NCBI GenBank assembly: GCA_028274925.1
Contig: JAQCNR010000459.1
Location: 1 to 40,243, forward strand
Length of the DNA stretch: 40,243 nt
Reading direction: 5' to 3'
Source: Halovenus sp.
GTDB taxonomy: Archaea > Halobacteriota > Halobacteria > Halobacteriales > Haloarculaceae
The translations under genes and the position numbers were made by a program. The notes under the pieces were generated by a model. The model was not told the origin of the DNA, ran no database searches, and saw only the letters and a program-made list of their open reading frames with translations. Positions 7,101-14,673 of the stretch are shown here, one piece after another; position 1 is the first letter of the stretch, and the number at the start of each line of letters is the position of its first letter.

Positions 7101-7817
7101 ATGCCCGACACAGCACACGTTATCGCCGGCCGCTGTACGGCCGTCTTCGAGGGAACGAGAGAACAGGAACACTGTGGCGACCTCATCGTCCTCGTCAAGC
7201 CCGACAACACCGTTCTCGTCCACGACGCCGACGGCTACCAGCCAGTTGCGTGGCTCACACGACCCGACTCAGTCACCGTTGCTGGCGGCACTGTCGCCGC
7301 CAGCGATGGCGAGCAATCACTCACTGTGACGGTCCACGACGCCAGCGCCCGCACCGCTCACACGCTCGGCCACGCGGGCCTGCCCGTCGGAGAGTGTCCA
7401 GAGTGCGACACCGACCTGCTCCGGGGCGACGGCACCCTCTCCTGCCTGGATTGCGAGACAGCGGTGCCGATTCCCCGCGACGCGACAGTTCTCGACGACA
7501 CTTGCTCGGAGTGTGGTCTGCCGCGGGTTCGGGTTCGGCGGGGCTGTTCGCTGGTCTGCTGTCCCGACTGCGAATCGCTGACAGAACGGGTCCGGGAAGG
7601 GTTCGACCGCCAGTGGGGCTGCCCTGACTGTGACGGCCAGTTACGCGTGCTCTACCGCGGCGGTCTGTTGCTTGGCTGTGACCGCTATCCCGACTGCGAG
7701 ACAGCCTACTCGTTCCCGACCGGGATTCACGACGGCACCTGCGGCTGTGGCTTGCCAGTGTTCGAGACGGCGTCGGGGCGGCGCTGTCTCGATAGTGGCT
7801 GCAAACAGAGCGGCTGA
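7101..7817 (+). CDS. NucS N-terminal-like (DUF91) domain fused to zinc ribbons
   Basis: 238 residues. Residues 1-95 resemble the N-terminal DNA-binding domain of the archaeal endonuclease NucS (LIVLVKPDNTVLVHDADG followed by YQPVAWL). After about residue 98 come at least three cysteine-rich units: CPECD/CLDC, CSECG/CCPDC, and CPDCDGQLRVLYRGGLLLGC followed by YPDC, the last matching the topoisomerase C4 zinc-finger pattern. A final CGCG...C...C pair closes the protein. The RecB-like nuclease domain of NucS is not present, so binding of branched or single-stranded DNA without cleavage is the reasonable guess. A 5' fragment of a second copy lies 1.2 kb upstream. Confidence 0.75.
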   Translation: MPDTAHVIAGRCTAVFEGTREQEHCGDLIVLVKPDNTVLVHDADGYQPVAWLTRPDSVTVAGGTVAASDGEQSLTVTVHDASARTAHTLGHAGLPVGECPECDTDLLRGDGTLSCLDCETAVPIPRDATVLDDTCSECGLPRVRVRRGCSLVCCPDCESLTERVREGFDRQWGCPDCDGQLRVLYRGGLLLGCDRYPDCETAYSFPTGIHDGTCGCGLPVFETASGRRCLDSGCKQSG

Positions 7818-7866
7818 CCGCTGCCCCTTCCAGCATCTCTTTGACGCTCGGTCGCAAACAGCCAGT

Positions 7867-8112
7867 ATGCGAATCGAATTCGACCGCGATACGTGTATCG
7901 GGATGTTTCAGTGTACCGCGGAGTGGGACGCCTTCGAGCGCGACGAGGACGATGGCAAAGCAGATTTAGCCGACAGTGAGGAAACAGACGAGGATATTTT
8001 CGTTCGCGAAGTGCCTGACGGCGAGGAATTAGACGCGAAGTTTGCCGCGCGCAGTTGTCCGGTCGACGCAATCGTTGTCTACGACGACGACGGTGAGCAA
8101 CTGATCCCGTAG
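7867..8112 (+). CDS. Ferredoxin, probably [3Fe-4S] type
   Basis: An 81-residue acidic ferredoxin. The cluster motif is CIGMFQC: compared with the usual CxxCxxC the middle cysteine is Met. The distal cysteine is in SCPVDAI. With three cysteines on the single cluster a [3Fe-4S] centre is expected, as in small ferredoxins that serve cytochromes P450. An acidic insertion (residues 27-50, rich in D and E) separates the two motifs and is a halophilic feature. No P450 or reductase gene is next to it, so its electron partner is unknown. Its stop codon directly abuts the stop of the CBS gene on the other strand. Confidence 0.85.
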   Translation: MRIEFDRDTCIGMFQCTAEWDAFERDEDDGKADLADSEETDEDIFVREVPDGEELDAKFAARSCPVDAIVVYDDDGEQLIP

Positions 8113-8550
8113 TTACTCGAACTCGCCCTCGTCGACGTCACGCTCGGGCCGAGAGGCCATCGTGATACGGTTGCGCGGGAAGAAGTGCGCAAGGTCGGTC
8201 GTCGTCACGATTCCAACTGGTTTCCCGTCTTCTGTGACGGGCAGTTTCTTCACCGCGTTGTGGCCCATCCGCTCGCCAGCGACGTAGACGGCTTCGTGTG
8301 GCCGCACGGTCACCACTGGGTCGGTCATAATTTTCTCGACAGTAGTCGAATCGAGGTCGAGTCCCTGCCCCACGGCCGCGACAATATCTGTCTCGGTGAC
8401 AATCCCCTCGATAATGTCGTCACCGACGACCAGCGAGCCAATACTGTTCTCTCGCAGTGTCTGTGCGGCCTCTGTAATCGTCGTGTCGCTGGTGACTGTC
8501 GCCACCGGCGAACTCATAATCTCCTCGACTGCGGTCTCTTTTTCAGACAT
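8113..8550 (-). CDS. Tandem CBS-domain protein
   Basis: 145 residues forming one Bateman module. CBS1 (about 8-62) contains IMSSPVATVTSDTTITEAAQ and IVTETDIVAAV; CBS2 (about 70-128) contains IMTDPVVTVRPHEAVYVAGE and IVTTTDLAHFF. There is no attached enzyme, channel or DNA-binding domain. Stand-alone CBS pairs bind adenine nucleotides or S-adenosylmethionine and regulate partner proteins; the partner is not evident. The UspA gene follows upstream on the same strand with a 39-bp gap, so both may be transcribed together as nucleotide-sensing proteins. Confidence 0.9.
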   Translation of the reverse strand: MSEKETAVEEIMSSPVATVTSDTTITEAAQTLRENSIGSLVVGDDIIEGIVTETDIVAAVGQGLDLDSTTVEKIMTDPVVTVRPHEAVYVAGERMGHNAVKKLPVTEDGKPVGIVTTTDLAHFFPRNRITMASRPERDVDEGEFE

Positions 8551-8589
8551 ACGTCTACCTTTGGGTGGCTGTCTCTTAATGGCCGTGGC

Positions 8590-8976
8590 TTACACGTTCA
8601 CAACCACGACCGGCAGCGTCGTCTCAGCGAGCAGTTCCCGGACGGTTGACCCCGGGGCGTCGCCCGCCGTCGCGGGGTCACCCCGGGTCGACCCGACCAG
8701 CAGTTCGTCTGCGCCGGACTCCTCGGCGACCCGCCTGAGCACCCCGGCCACGGTTTCGTCTCCCGAACGGCCCTCAGGGTCACGAATTTCGACGGTTGGT
8801 TCGACGAGTCGCGTCCGGGCAACGTTGCCGGCGTCGCCGGCGTCGCGTTCTGAGACATCTTCTCCCGTGACCGTACAGAACACGACTGTATCTGCCTCTC
8901 CAAGGTGTGGGGCGAGATAATCGCAAGCCGCTGCCGTCGTGTGTACGGAGTCCGTGCCGACGAGGACAGTCGTCAT
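8590..8976 (-). CDS. Universal stress protein-like domain (short)
   Basis: 128 residues beginning MTTVLVGTDSVHTTAAACDY, a Usp-like first strand and helix. It ends with a Usp-type C-terminus LVGSTRGDPATAGDAPGSTV then TTLPVVVVNV. The glycine-rich segment STRGDPATAGDAPGST is a degenerate version of the ATP-binding loop. The protein is slightly shorter than usual Usp domains. It lies upstream of the CBS gene in the same direction. The minus-strand AT box GTATATTA at 8999-9006 is about 26 bp before its ATG. Confidence 0.75.
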   Translation of the reverse strand: MTTVLVGTDSVHTTAAACDYLAPHLGEADTVVFCTVTGEDVSERDAGDAGNVARTRLVEPTVEIRDPEGRSGDETVAGVLRRVAEESGADELLVGSTRGDPATAGDAPGSTVRELLAETTLPVVVVNV

Positions 8977-9013
8977 ACTCGAACTCTGGCCGCCGGTCTA
9001 ATATACTCGCGGG

Positions 9014-9382
9014 CTACTGACTGGTCAGGTGGAGGTGGATGAGTCGGTCACAGTCATCCTCGCCACAGACCGGACAGCAGTCGCCGGTTTGAGCTGTTGT
9101 CGCTGCCTTCGCGTCGATGTCTCCGGCGGCCAGGACGACCCGTTCGCCGCGGTGGCCGAGGCTGTAGCCGCCGTCCTCGTCGCGGACGAACCGCTCACAT
9201 AGTTTGGTGAGATGATAGTTGAACTGTCCGGGGTCGTCGATACCCACCGCTTTCCGCAGTTCCGAAAACGACAGTGGCCGGTCGGCCTCGGCCAGCGTTC
9301 GCAAAATTGCCAGTCGGTGCTCGTTGCTGAGCGTCTCCAGAGCATCGATTCCTTCTTCCCGGATGTCGCTGCGCTCGCGCAT
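9014..9382 (-). CDS. Winged-helix regulator with C-terminal zinc-type cluster
   Basis: 122 residues. The N-terminal ArsR-like winged helix has ALETLSNEHRLAILRTLAEA and a recognition region SFSELRKAVGIDDPGQFNYH. It resembles haloarchaeal winged-helix proteins with a C-terminal zinc site. The tail ends in CCPVCGEDDCDRLIHLHLTS: three or four cysteines followed by two histidines, a plausible metal site. Typical members carry a longer C-terminal domain, so this is a short form. A minus-strand AT box (TAATATAC at 9412-9419) precedes the ATG. Metal sensing is an inference. Confidence 0.75.
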   Translation of the reverse strand: MRERSDIREEGIDALETLSNEHRLAILRTLAEADRPLSFSELRKAVGIDDPGQFNYHLTKLCERFVRDEDGGYSLGHRGERVVLAAGDIDAKAATTAQTGDCCPVCGEDDCDRLIHLHLTSQ

Positions 9383-9504
9383 CTGCCTGTCACGCGGTTA
9401 GATCGTACTCCTAATATACTTTCTTCCCGCCCAGAACCTGTCACTCTGATTGATGAAATCGCCTTCGCCAAGCGGCTAAGTATCATTTCGCACAATTTTG
9501 TCCC

Positions 9505-10194
9505 GTGACGGGAGCAACACTCGAACTCGAGTTCACGACTGCCGAATCGGAACGCAGGTTCTGTTCGTCGTACCTCCCAGACGCGTGGGAGCGCTACCAG
9601 GTGAGCGACTACTGGGAACAGGGCTGGTTCTGGGCGTACAGCCAGTTCGCCGAGACGGCCATCGACTTCGACGGCGGGTTGGTTCGGTTGGTCTTCGACG
9701 GCGACCCCGACGCACTGGTGGCGGCCGAGTCCGACCGCTGGGTGGCCTTCGACGGACTCACCAACTGGACGGTCCGGCGGTACGACGAGGACGGCTACGA
9801 CAGCCTCCGCGCCCAGCAGGTCGACAGCAAGGGCGCCGTCGGCGGCGACTGGGAGTACCGGTATAAGCCACTGACCGCCGAGTTCGCGCTGGCATACCGC
9901 GAGGAGTTCGACGAGCGACTGCCGCCCTCGCCCGACCCCAGCGAAAATAATCCCCACGGACTGGGCTGTTTCGCCCTGGTACACGCACTGTTTGTCCAGA
10001 TGGGCTACCACTGGCACGAGGAGACCGACACTTACCTCCGAGGCATCGAGAACCGCCTCAAATCTATCGCGGCCCACTGCGGCGAGGAACCCGCCCGCGA
10101 GGAGTACGAGCGACTCCGTGCAGAGTTCGAGCGCTTCGAGTCGGAACTCAGGGAGTGGCTGGCGGCGAACGAACCCGGGACGGCGACGCTGTAA
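9505..10194 (+). CDS. Conserved-looking hypothetical protein (unrecognised)
   Basis: 229 residues, soluble, acidic, starting at GTG (9505), as no in-frame ATG occurs in the first half. It is rich in aromatic residues near the N-terminus (SYLPDAWERYQVSDYWEQGW, FWAYSQF). Its middle contains GGDWEYRYKPLTAEFALAYR. The C-terminal half has MGYHWHEETDTYLRGIENRL followed by a predicted coiled coil (about residues 190-222). Base composition and the wobble-GC pattern match neighbouring real genes, so it is genuine. I do not recognise the family. It is convergent with the small gene at 10195 with no bases between the stops. Confidence 0.7.
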   Translation: MTGATLELEFTTAESERRFCSSYLPDAWERYQVSDYWEQGWFWAYSQFAETAIDFDGGLVRLVFDGDPDALVAAESDRWVAFDGLTNWTVRRYDEDGYDSLRAQQVDSKGAVGGDWEYRYKPLTAEFALAYREEFDERLPPSPDPSENNPHGLGCFALVHALFVQMGYHWHEETDTYLRGIENRLKSIAAHCGEEPAREEYERLRAEFERFESELREWLAANEPGTATL

Positions 10195-10395
10195 CTACTC
10201 GGCGTCGCCGGTGAGAATGTCTACCTCGGTGTCGCGCTCGTTGTTGAGAAACTCGGGGGCACCAGCGCGGGCCTCGATGCCAGCGTCGACCATCTCGTCG
10301 TAGGCCGTGTCGATTGTCTCTGTCGCGTCGTCGGCCAGTAACTCGGCGGCGATGGCGTCTTTGGCCTGCATCTGGGAGTGGAACGGAACGTACAT
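10195..10395 (-). CDS. Small acidic hypothetical protein (66 aa)
   Basis: 66 residues beginning MYVPFHSQMQAKDAIAAELL, acidic, with no cysteines and no membrane segment. It lies 38 bp downstream of the phosphoglycerate mutase gene on the same strand and probably shares its transcript. It has predicted helices and a C-terminal strand-like NNERDTEVDILTGDAE. The codon pattern supports translation. Function unknown; I do not recognise the family. Confidence 0.6.
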   Translation of the reverse strand: MYVPFHSQMQAKDAIAAELLADDATETIDTAYDEMVDAGIEARAGAPEFLNNERDTEVDILTGDAE

Positions 10396-10433
10396 ACTCT
10401 AGTCTTCGTCTGACTCCTTGGTATGCGTTGTGC

Positions 10434-12035
10434 TTAGTCAAAAAGCGACTCGCCAGTCATCTCTGCAGGTCTGTCGATGCCGAGCAGTTCGAGCATCGTC
10501 GGCGCGATATCGGCGAGTGTGCCACCACTTCGGACCTGTCGGCCGCCCCCGGTACCGTCCGGGCCGCGGTAGAATATCGGCACGGGACTGGTCGTGTGGG
10601 CGGTGTGTGGCTGTTCGGGCGTGCCCATGTCGTCGGCGTTGCCGTGGTCCGCGGTGACGATGGCGTGGGCGCCTGCCTCGGCGAAGGCAGCGAGCAGTCG
10701 CGCGAGGTTCGCGTCGACGGCTTCGACGGCCGTGACCGCGGCGTCAAAGTCGCCCGTGTGACCAACCATATCGGCGTTGGCGTAGTTGAGCACGACCACG
10801 TCAGGGTCTGACTCTTCGATGTGGGCAACCGCGCTGTCAGTCACTCCTGCAGCGCTCATCTCGGGTTGCTGGTCGTAGGTGGCAACGTCGGGACTGGGCA
10901 CGATTTCGCGCTTCTCGCCCTCGAACTCGACCTCTCGGCCGCCGTTGAGGAAGTAAGTCACGTGGGGGTACTTCTCGGTCTCTGCAATCCGCAGTTGCGT
11001 CAGGCCACTCGCGGCCAGCACCGCACCCAGCGTGCTCTCGGGTCGGTTCGGCGGGAACGCAACCGGCAACTCGAAGGTTTCGTCGTACTGCGTCATCGTG
11101 ACGAACTCGATAGCTGGCGGTGTCGTCTCGGCGGTCCAGACGGGGTCGATGTCGGCGAGCATTCGCGTGAGTTGGCGGGCACGGTCCGAGCGGAAGTTGA
11201 CGAAGAGCGCGGCGTCGCCGTCCTCGATGGCGTGGCCACCCTCGACTAGCGTCGGTTCGACGAACTCGTCGGTCGTCTCGCGGTCGTAGGCCACCTCGAC
11301 GGCGGCGACGGCCGAGTCGGCAGTGTACTCCGCCTCTCGGGAGACGATGGCGTCGTAGGCTCGTTTCGTCCGGTCCCAGTTCTCGTCGCGGTCCATCGCG
11401 TAGTACCGCCCCGAGACAGTGCTGACGCGGCCGGTCCCCTGCTCGTTGGCGTGTGCCCGCAGGTCTGAGAGAGAGCCCGCGCCGGATTTCGGGGCCGTGT
11501 CTCGGCCGTCGGTGAAGGCGTGAGTCGTCGCCTCGACGCCGCGGTCGGCGGCGAGTTCGACCAGCGCGTGCAGGTGTGACTGATAGGAGTGGACGCCGCC
11601 GTCGCTGACGAGTCCGAGCAGGTGGAGGCGACCACCGCTCTCCCCGACGTGGTCCAGCGCGCCCGCGATGGCTTCGTTTTCGTCGAGCGGTGGGTCTGCG
11701 GGATCATCAAACGGGCGGTCGGTGCTACTGACCGCCTCCTGACGTGGCGGCTCCGCCGCCACGCGCTCCCCGCGCCACCGCTCGATGGCGTCGGTAATGC
11801 GGGCAGATCCCTGGAGAAGTACTCGGCCAGCGCCGATGTTGAGGTGGCCGACTTCGCTGTTACCCATCTGTCCCTCGGGGAGGCCGACGCGGCGGCCGTG
11901 GACCTCGAGTTGGCCGGCCGCGGCCGTCTCCCACAGGTCGTCGACTGTCGGTGTCTCCGCGGCAGCGACGGCGTCACGGGCCATCTCGTCGGGATTGAGT
12001 CCCCAGCCGTCGAGCACGACGAGTCCGAGTTTCAT
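10434..12035 (-). CDS. gpmI: 2,3-bisphosphoglycerate-independent phosphoglycerate mutase
   Basis: 533 residues, the usual length of bacterial-type iPGM. It interconverts 3- and 2-phosphoglycerate in glycolysis and gluconeogenesis. The alkaline-phosphatase-type metal site is visible: LVVLDGWG (Asp9), the phospho-serine GQMGNSEVGHLNIGAGR with Ser60, and near the C-terminus VVLNYANADMVGHTGDF and IVTADHGNADDM. HAFTDGRDTAP lies in the middle domain. The two Mn2+ sites are therefore complete. The ATG at 12035 starts the conserved MKLGLVVLDGWG; a longer upstream frame is not homologous in character. The FMN reductase gene is 58 bp upstream on the same strand. Confidence 0.95.
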   Translation of the reverse strand: MKLGLVVLDGWGLNPDEMARDAVAAAETPTVDDLWETAAAGQLEVHGRRVGLPEGQMGNSEVGHLNIGAGRVLLQGSARITDAIERWRGERVAAEPPRQEAVSSTDRPFDDPADPPLDENEAIAGALDHVGESGGRLHLLGLVSDGGVHSYQSHLHALVELAADRGVEATTHAFTDGRDTAPKSGAGSLSDLRAHANEQGTGRVSTVSGRYYAMDRDENWDRTKRAYDAIVSREAEYTADSAVAAVEVAYDRETTDEFVEPTLVEGGHAIEDGDAALFVNFRSDRARQLTRMLADIDPVWTAETTPPAIEFVTMTQYDETFELPVAFPPNRPESTLGAVLAASGLTQLRIAETEKYPHVTYFLNGGREVEFEGEKREIVPSPDVATYDQQPEMSAAGVTDSAVAHIEESDPDVVVLNYANADMVGHTGDFDAAVTAVEAVDANLARLLAAFAEAGAHAIVTADHGNADDMGTPEQPHTAHTTSPVPIFYRGPDGTGGGRQVRSGGTLADIAPTMLELLGIDRPAEMTGESLFD

Positions 12036-12093
12036 ACCTGACCGTTGCGGCGCTGCCCTACGACGCTTTCGGAACGAGAGGGTCAACAGGGCG

Positions 12094-12672
12094 TCAGTCG
12101 GTCCCACCGACGTTTTCGCTACTCCTGAACGAGGGCGGGTCAGGTTCGATATTCGCGTATTCCACTGTTCGTTTGCCGAGCACGGCGACTCGGTCTGCCA
12201 TCTTCTCGTCGACGAATTCGCCGCCCTCGAACTGACTGGACGCGTTCGGGACCACTGCCTGATGGGGAATTACCCAGGCGTTGAGCGCTCGACAGACTGA
12301 CCGCAGATGCTCGACTGTCCCGGTTGGAAACCCGCCACCGGCGATACCAAGTAGGCCCACCGTCGTGTTCTCGAACTCGTCGAATCCCGAGTAATCGAGG
12401 GCGTTCTTTACCACTCCAGAGTACGAGCCGTGATACATCGGTGAGGCGAGGATGACTGAATCGGCGTCCCTGAGTTCTCTTTGCAGTCGGTCGGCGTCAC
12501 CGACGTCGCGGTTGTCGGGGTCGAACATCGGCAACTCGTACTCCCGAAGGTCGATCCTGGTCGTCGTTGCGCCGAACGCTGCTGCTTCATCCAGTGCGTG
12601 GCCCAGCGCAACGCGGGTGTAGCTGGCGTCTCTGAGGCTGCCGCAGAGTCCTGCGACGTGTGGGTCGCTCAT
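12094..12672 (-). CDS. NADPH-dependent FMN reductase family flavoprotein
   Basis: 192 residues with the flavodoxin-like fold of the FMN_red family. The phosphate-binding loop is GLCGSLRDASYTR (residues 8-20). ASPMYHGSYSGVVKNALDY is the conserved S-P-x-Y-x-G/S segment, and LLGIAGGGFPTGTVEHLR contacts the isoalloxazine. It reduces FMN, quinones or azo compounds with NAD(P)H; the substrate is not readable. The start at 12672 (MSDPHVAGLCGS) follows from the fold. The open frame continues upstream only because the preceding small gene is frameshifted into it. Confidence 0.9.
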   Translation of the reverse strand: MSDPHVAGLCGSLRDASYTRVALGHALDEAAAFGATTTRIDLREYELPMFDPDNRDVGDADRLQRELRDADSVILASPMYHGSYSGVVKNALDYSGFDEFENTTVGLLGIAGGGFPTGTVEHLRSVCRALNAWVIPHQAVVPNASSQFEGGEFVDEKMADRVAVLGKRTVEYANIEPDPPSFRSSENVGGTD

Positions 12673-12713
12673 ACACTGCGTTCGGGAGGGGGTCAAAAAT
12701 AGCCACTGGAGAG

Positions 12714-12912
12714 TCAGCCCCAGAACGAGGCGCTCCCGAGACAGTACGGGAAAGCAACCCACCCCAGACCGAGGCCGGCCACAATCACTAGGAAGTTCGC
12801 AAGTGTAGTGTTGGAAAACGACGAGATAGCCGATACCGAGGGTTAGGAGCGTCAACGAGAGCCCAATCAAGAGACGACAGTAGCGCTCGGCCTGTGGCTC
12901 CATGTCTACCAT
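12714..12912 (-). pseudogene. Two-helix small membrane protein with an apparent frameshift
   Basis: From the ATG at 12912 the frame gives MVDMEPQAERYC and a first membrane helix LLIGLSLTLLTLGIGYLVV. It then turns into non-membrane sequence. Another frame from about 12820 reads SNTTLANFLVIVAGLGLGW and VAFPYCLGSASFWG, a second helix, and stops at 12714. Removing one T from the TTTT run (plus-strand AAAA, 12815-12818) joins both into a 65-residue two-helix protein ending in a stop 41 bp before the FMN reductase gene. It is either a recent inactivation or a sequence error. Small two-helix membrane proteins like this are common in haloarchaea. Confidence 0.6.
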
Positions 12913-12971
12913 ACGACGGCCGGGGTCGAGTGCCCACCGGAATTATGTGCCCGCAGCGAGTGGATTCGGAT

Positions 12972-13358
12972 ATGACCTCCCAACTACTCTCCGAGGACTT
13001 CGCGGAGAACATCGTCACGACTGCGCGCACAGCGACTGGCGACAGTCTCCGCTCTGTCACGTACTTCACCCGGTCTGATTTCGACCAACTGTATCTTCGC
13101 GACGACCTCGAACAGGACGCCGACCTCAACACCTTCGTCGGTCACGAGTGGCGCGGCTACCGCGAGACACAGAACGCCTACCAGCAGTCTGAACTGGGCA
13201 AATGCAAGTTCACCGTTCGCTCCTTCGAGAACGGCTACCTGCTCCGGGTCGCCGAGGACCGCCGCGGGGTCCTCATCACGACTGACGGCCTCTCGATGCA
13301 AAGTTACGAGGAGATAGCCGAGGCGCTCAAGCGGATGTTGCAGGACGCCGAGGAATAA
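12972..13358 (+). CDS. Haloarchaeal conserved protein (DUF7522-like)
   Basis: 128 residues, soluble and acidic. The N-terminal half contains GDSLRSVTYFTRSDFDQLYL and FVGHEWRGYRETQNAY. The C-terminal half contains YLLRVAEDRRGVLITTDGLS and a final helix EEIAEALKRMLQDAEE. This matches my recollection of the DUF7522 family, small haloarchaeal proteins of unknown role. The profilin/roadblock-like alternation of strands and helix is only an impression. The ATG at 12972 was chosen over one at 12894, whose extension is not conserved in character. It is transcribed divergently from the small membrane gene. Confidence 0.75.
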   Translation: MTSQLLSEDFAENIVTTARTATGDSLRSVTYFTRSDFDQLYLRDDLEQDADLNTFVGHEWRGYRETQNAYQQSELGKCKFTVRSFENGYLLRVAEDRRGVLITTDGLSMQSYEEIAEALKRMLQDAEE

Positions 13359-13413
13359 TCGCCCGTGGTATGCAACCGCCTGACTTTTGGTCTGTGGGGA
13401 CAAGAGAACTGTA

Positions 13414-14673
13414 ATGGCTAACCTCGAACTGACTGCGAAGGAACCTCCCTGTGGGGACGAGGGCGTCTGGCTGAGTTGTATCGAGTGTTCTGAGACGTTT
13501 GCGCCCTTCGAGGAGGTTCGGTTCACGTGCGATGACTGCGACGGACTGCTCGAAGTCCGGTACGCTGACCTCCCGACGTGGGACGATTTCGAGGGCGAAC
13601 GCAACGTCTGGCGCTACGCGGCAGCGCTGCCGGTCGACAACGGCGTCAGCCTCCCCGAAGGCGGCACCCAACTCCACGACGTGCCCCGCCTCGAAGAAGA
13701 AGTCGGCGTCGACCGACTGCGCGTCAAACACGAAGGGATGAATCCGACGGGCAGTTTCAAAGACCGCGGGATGACCGTCGGCACCCGCGTCGCCCAGAAA
13801 GTCGGCGTCGACCGACTGGCCTGTGCCTCGACAGGCAACACCAGTGCCGCACTGGCGGCCTACGGCGCACGCGGTGGGATGGAGACGCTCGTCCTGCTCC
13901 CGGCGGGCAAAGTCGCTGCCGGCAAGATTGCACAGGCGAGTCTCCACGGCGCACGCATTCTCGAAGTCGATGGTAACTTCGACACCTGTCTCGACATCGT
14001 GCAGGACATGGCAATGGCCGGCGAGGTGTATCTCCTCAACTCGCTGAACCCCTTCCGACTGGAAGGCCAGAAGACAATCGGCCTGGAAATCATGGAGCAG
14101 TTCCGCAACGAGGAGGGCGATTACCCCGACCGCATCGTCCTGCCGGTCGGCAACGCGGGCAACACCGCCGCGCTGTACAAGTGTTTCCGCGAACTCGTCA
14201 AAAGCGGCGCAATCGAGAAAGCGGACGTTCCGAAACTCACCGGTGTACAGGCTGCCGGCGCTGCGCCGATGGCCGAGGCCATCGAACACGGCTGGGAGGA
14301 ACACGAACGGTGGGACGACGTCGAGACTCGCGCGACGGCAATCCGCATCGGTAACCCGGTCAACGCCCCGAAAGCGCTGCCGGGAATCCGCCAGACTGGC
14401 GGCACCGCCACGGCTGTCTCTGACGAGAAGATTACCGAGGCCCAGCGTGACCTCGCAGAAGAAGGCGTCGGCGTCGAACCCGCCTCAGCAGCCTCGATTG
14501 CTGGCCTCCGAAAACTCCGCTCGGAGGGCGTCATCGGTTCGGACGAACAGGTCGTCTGCCTCACGACCGGCCACCTGCTCAAAGACCCCGAGGCCGCCGC
14601 CGAGGCCGGTTCCGAACCCGAATCTGTTCCGGGAACAACCGAGGGCGTCCGCGAGTATCTCGACGCTCACTGA
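13414..14673 (+). CDS. thrC: Threonine synthase
   Basis: 419 residues, a PLP enzyme of fold type II. It converts O-phosphohomoserine to threonine and phosphate. An N-terminal zinc-ribbon-like segment has CIEC (22-25) and CDDC (39-42), as in many archaeal threonine synthases. The PLP lysine is Lys116 in MNPTGSFKDRGM. The asparagine motif ASTGNTSAALAAYGA and the phosphate-binding loop VLPVGNAGNTAALYK are complete. The start at 13414 is supported by the N-terminal zinc-ribbon domain beginning immediately. There is no neighbouring hom or thrB gene, so the pathway genes are dispersed. Confidence 0.95.
   Translation: MANLELTAKEPPCGDEGVWLSCIECSETFAPFEEVRFTCDDCDGLLEVRYADLPTWDDFEGERNVWRYAAALPVDNGVSLPEGGTQLHDVPRLEEEVGVDRLRVKHEGMNPTGSFKDRGMTVGTRVAQKVGVDRLACASTGNTSAALAAYGARGGMETLVLLPAGKVAAGKIAQASLHGARILEVDGNFDTCLDIVQDMAMAGEVYLLNSLNPFRLEGQKTIGLEIMEQFRNEEGDYPDRIVLPVGNAGNTAALYKCFRELVKSGAIEKADVPKLTGVQAAGAAPMAEAIEHGWEEHERWDDVETRATAIRIGNPVNAPKALPGIRQTGGTATAVSDEKITEAQRDLAEEGVGVEPASAASIAGLRKLRSEGVIGSDEQVVCLTTGHLLKDPEAAAEAGSEPESVPGTTEGVREYLDAH

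Noticed and set aside
12094..12912. A single 272-residue membrane-anchored FMN reductase
   Set aside because: The frame is open by chance. The upstream part loses membrane character halfway, a complete second helix is in another frame, and the FMN_red fold starts at its own ATG (12672).
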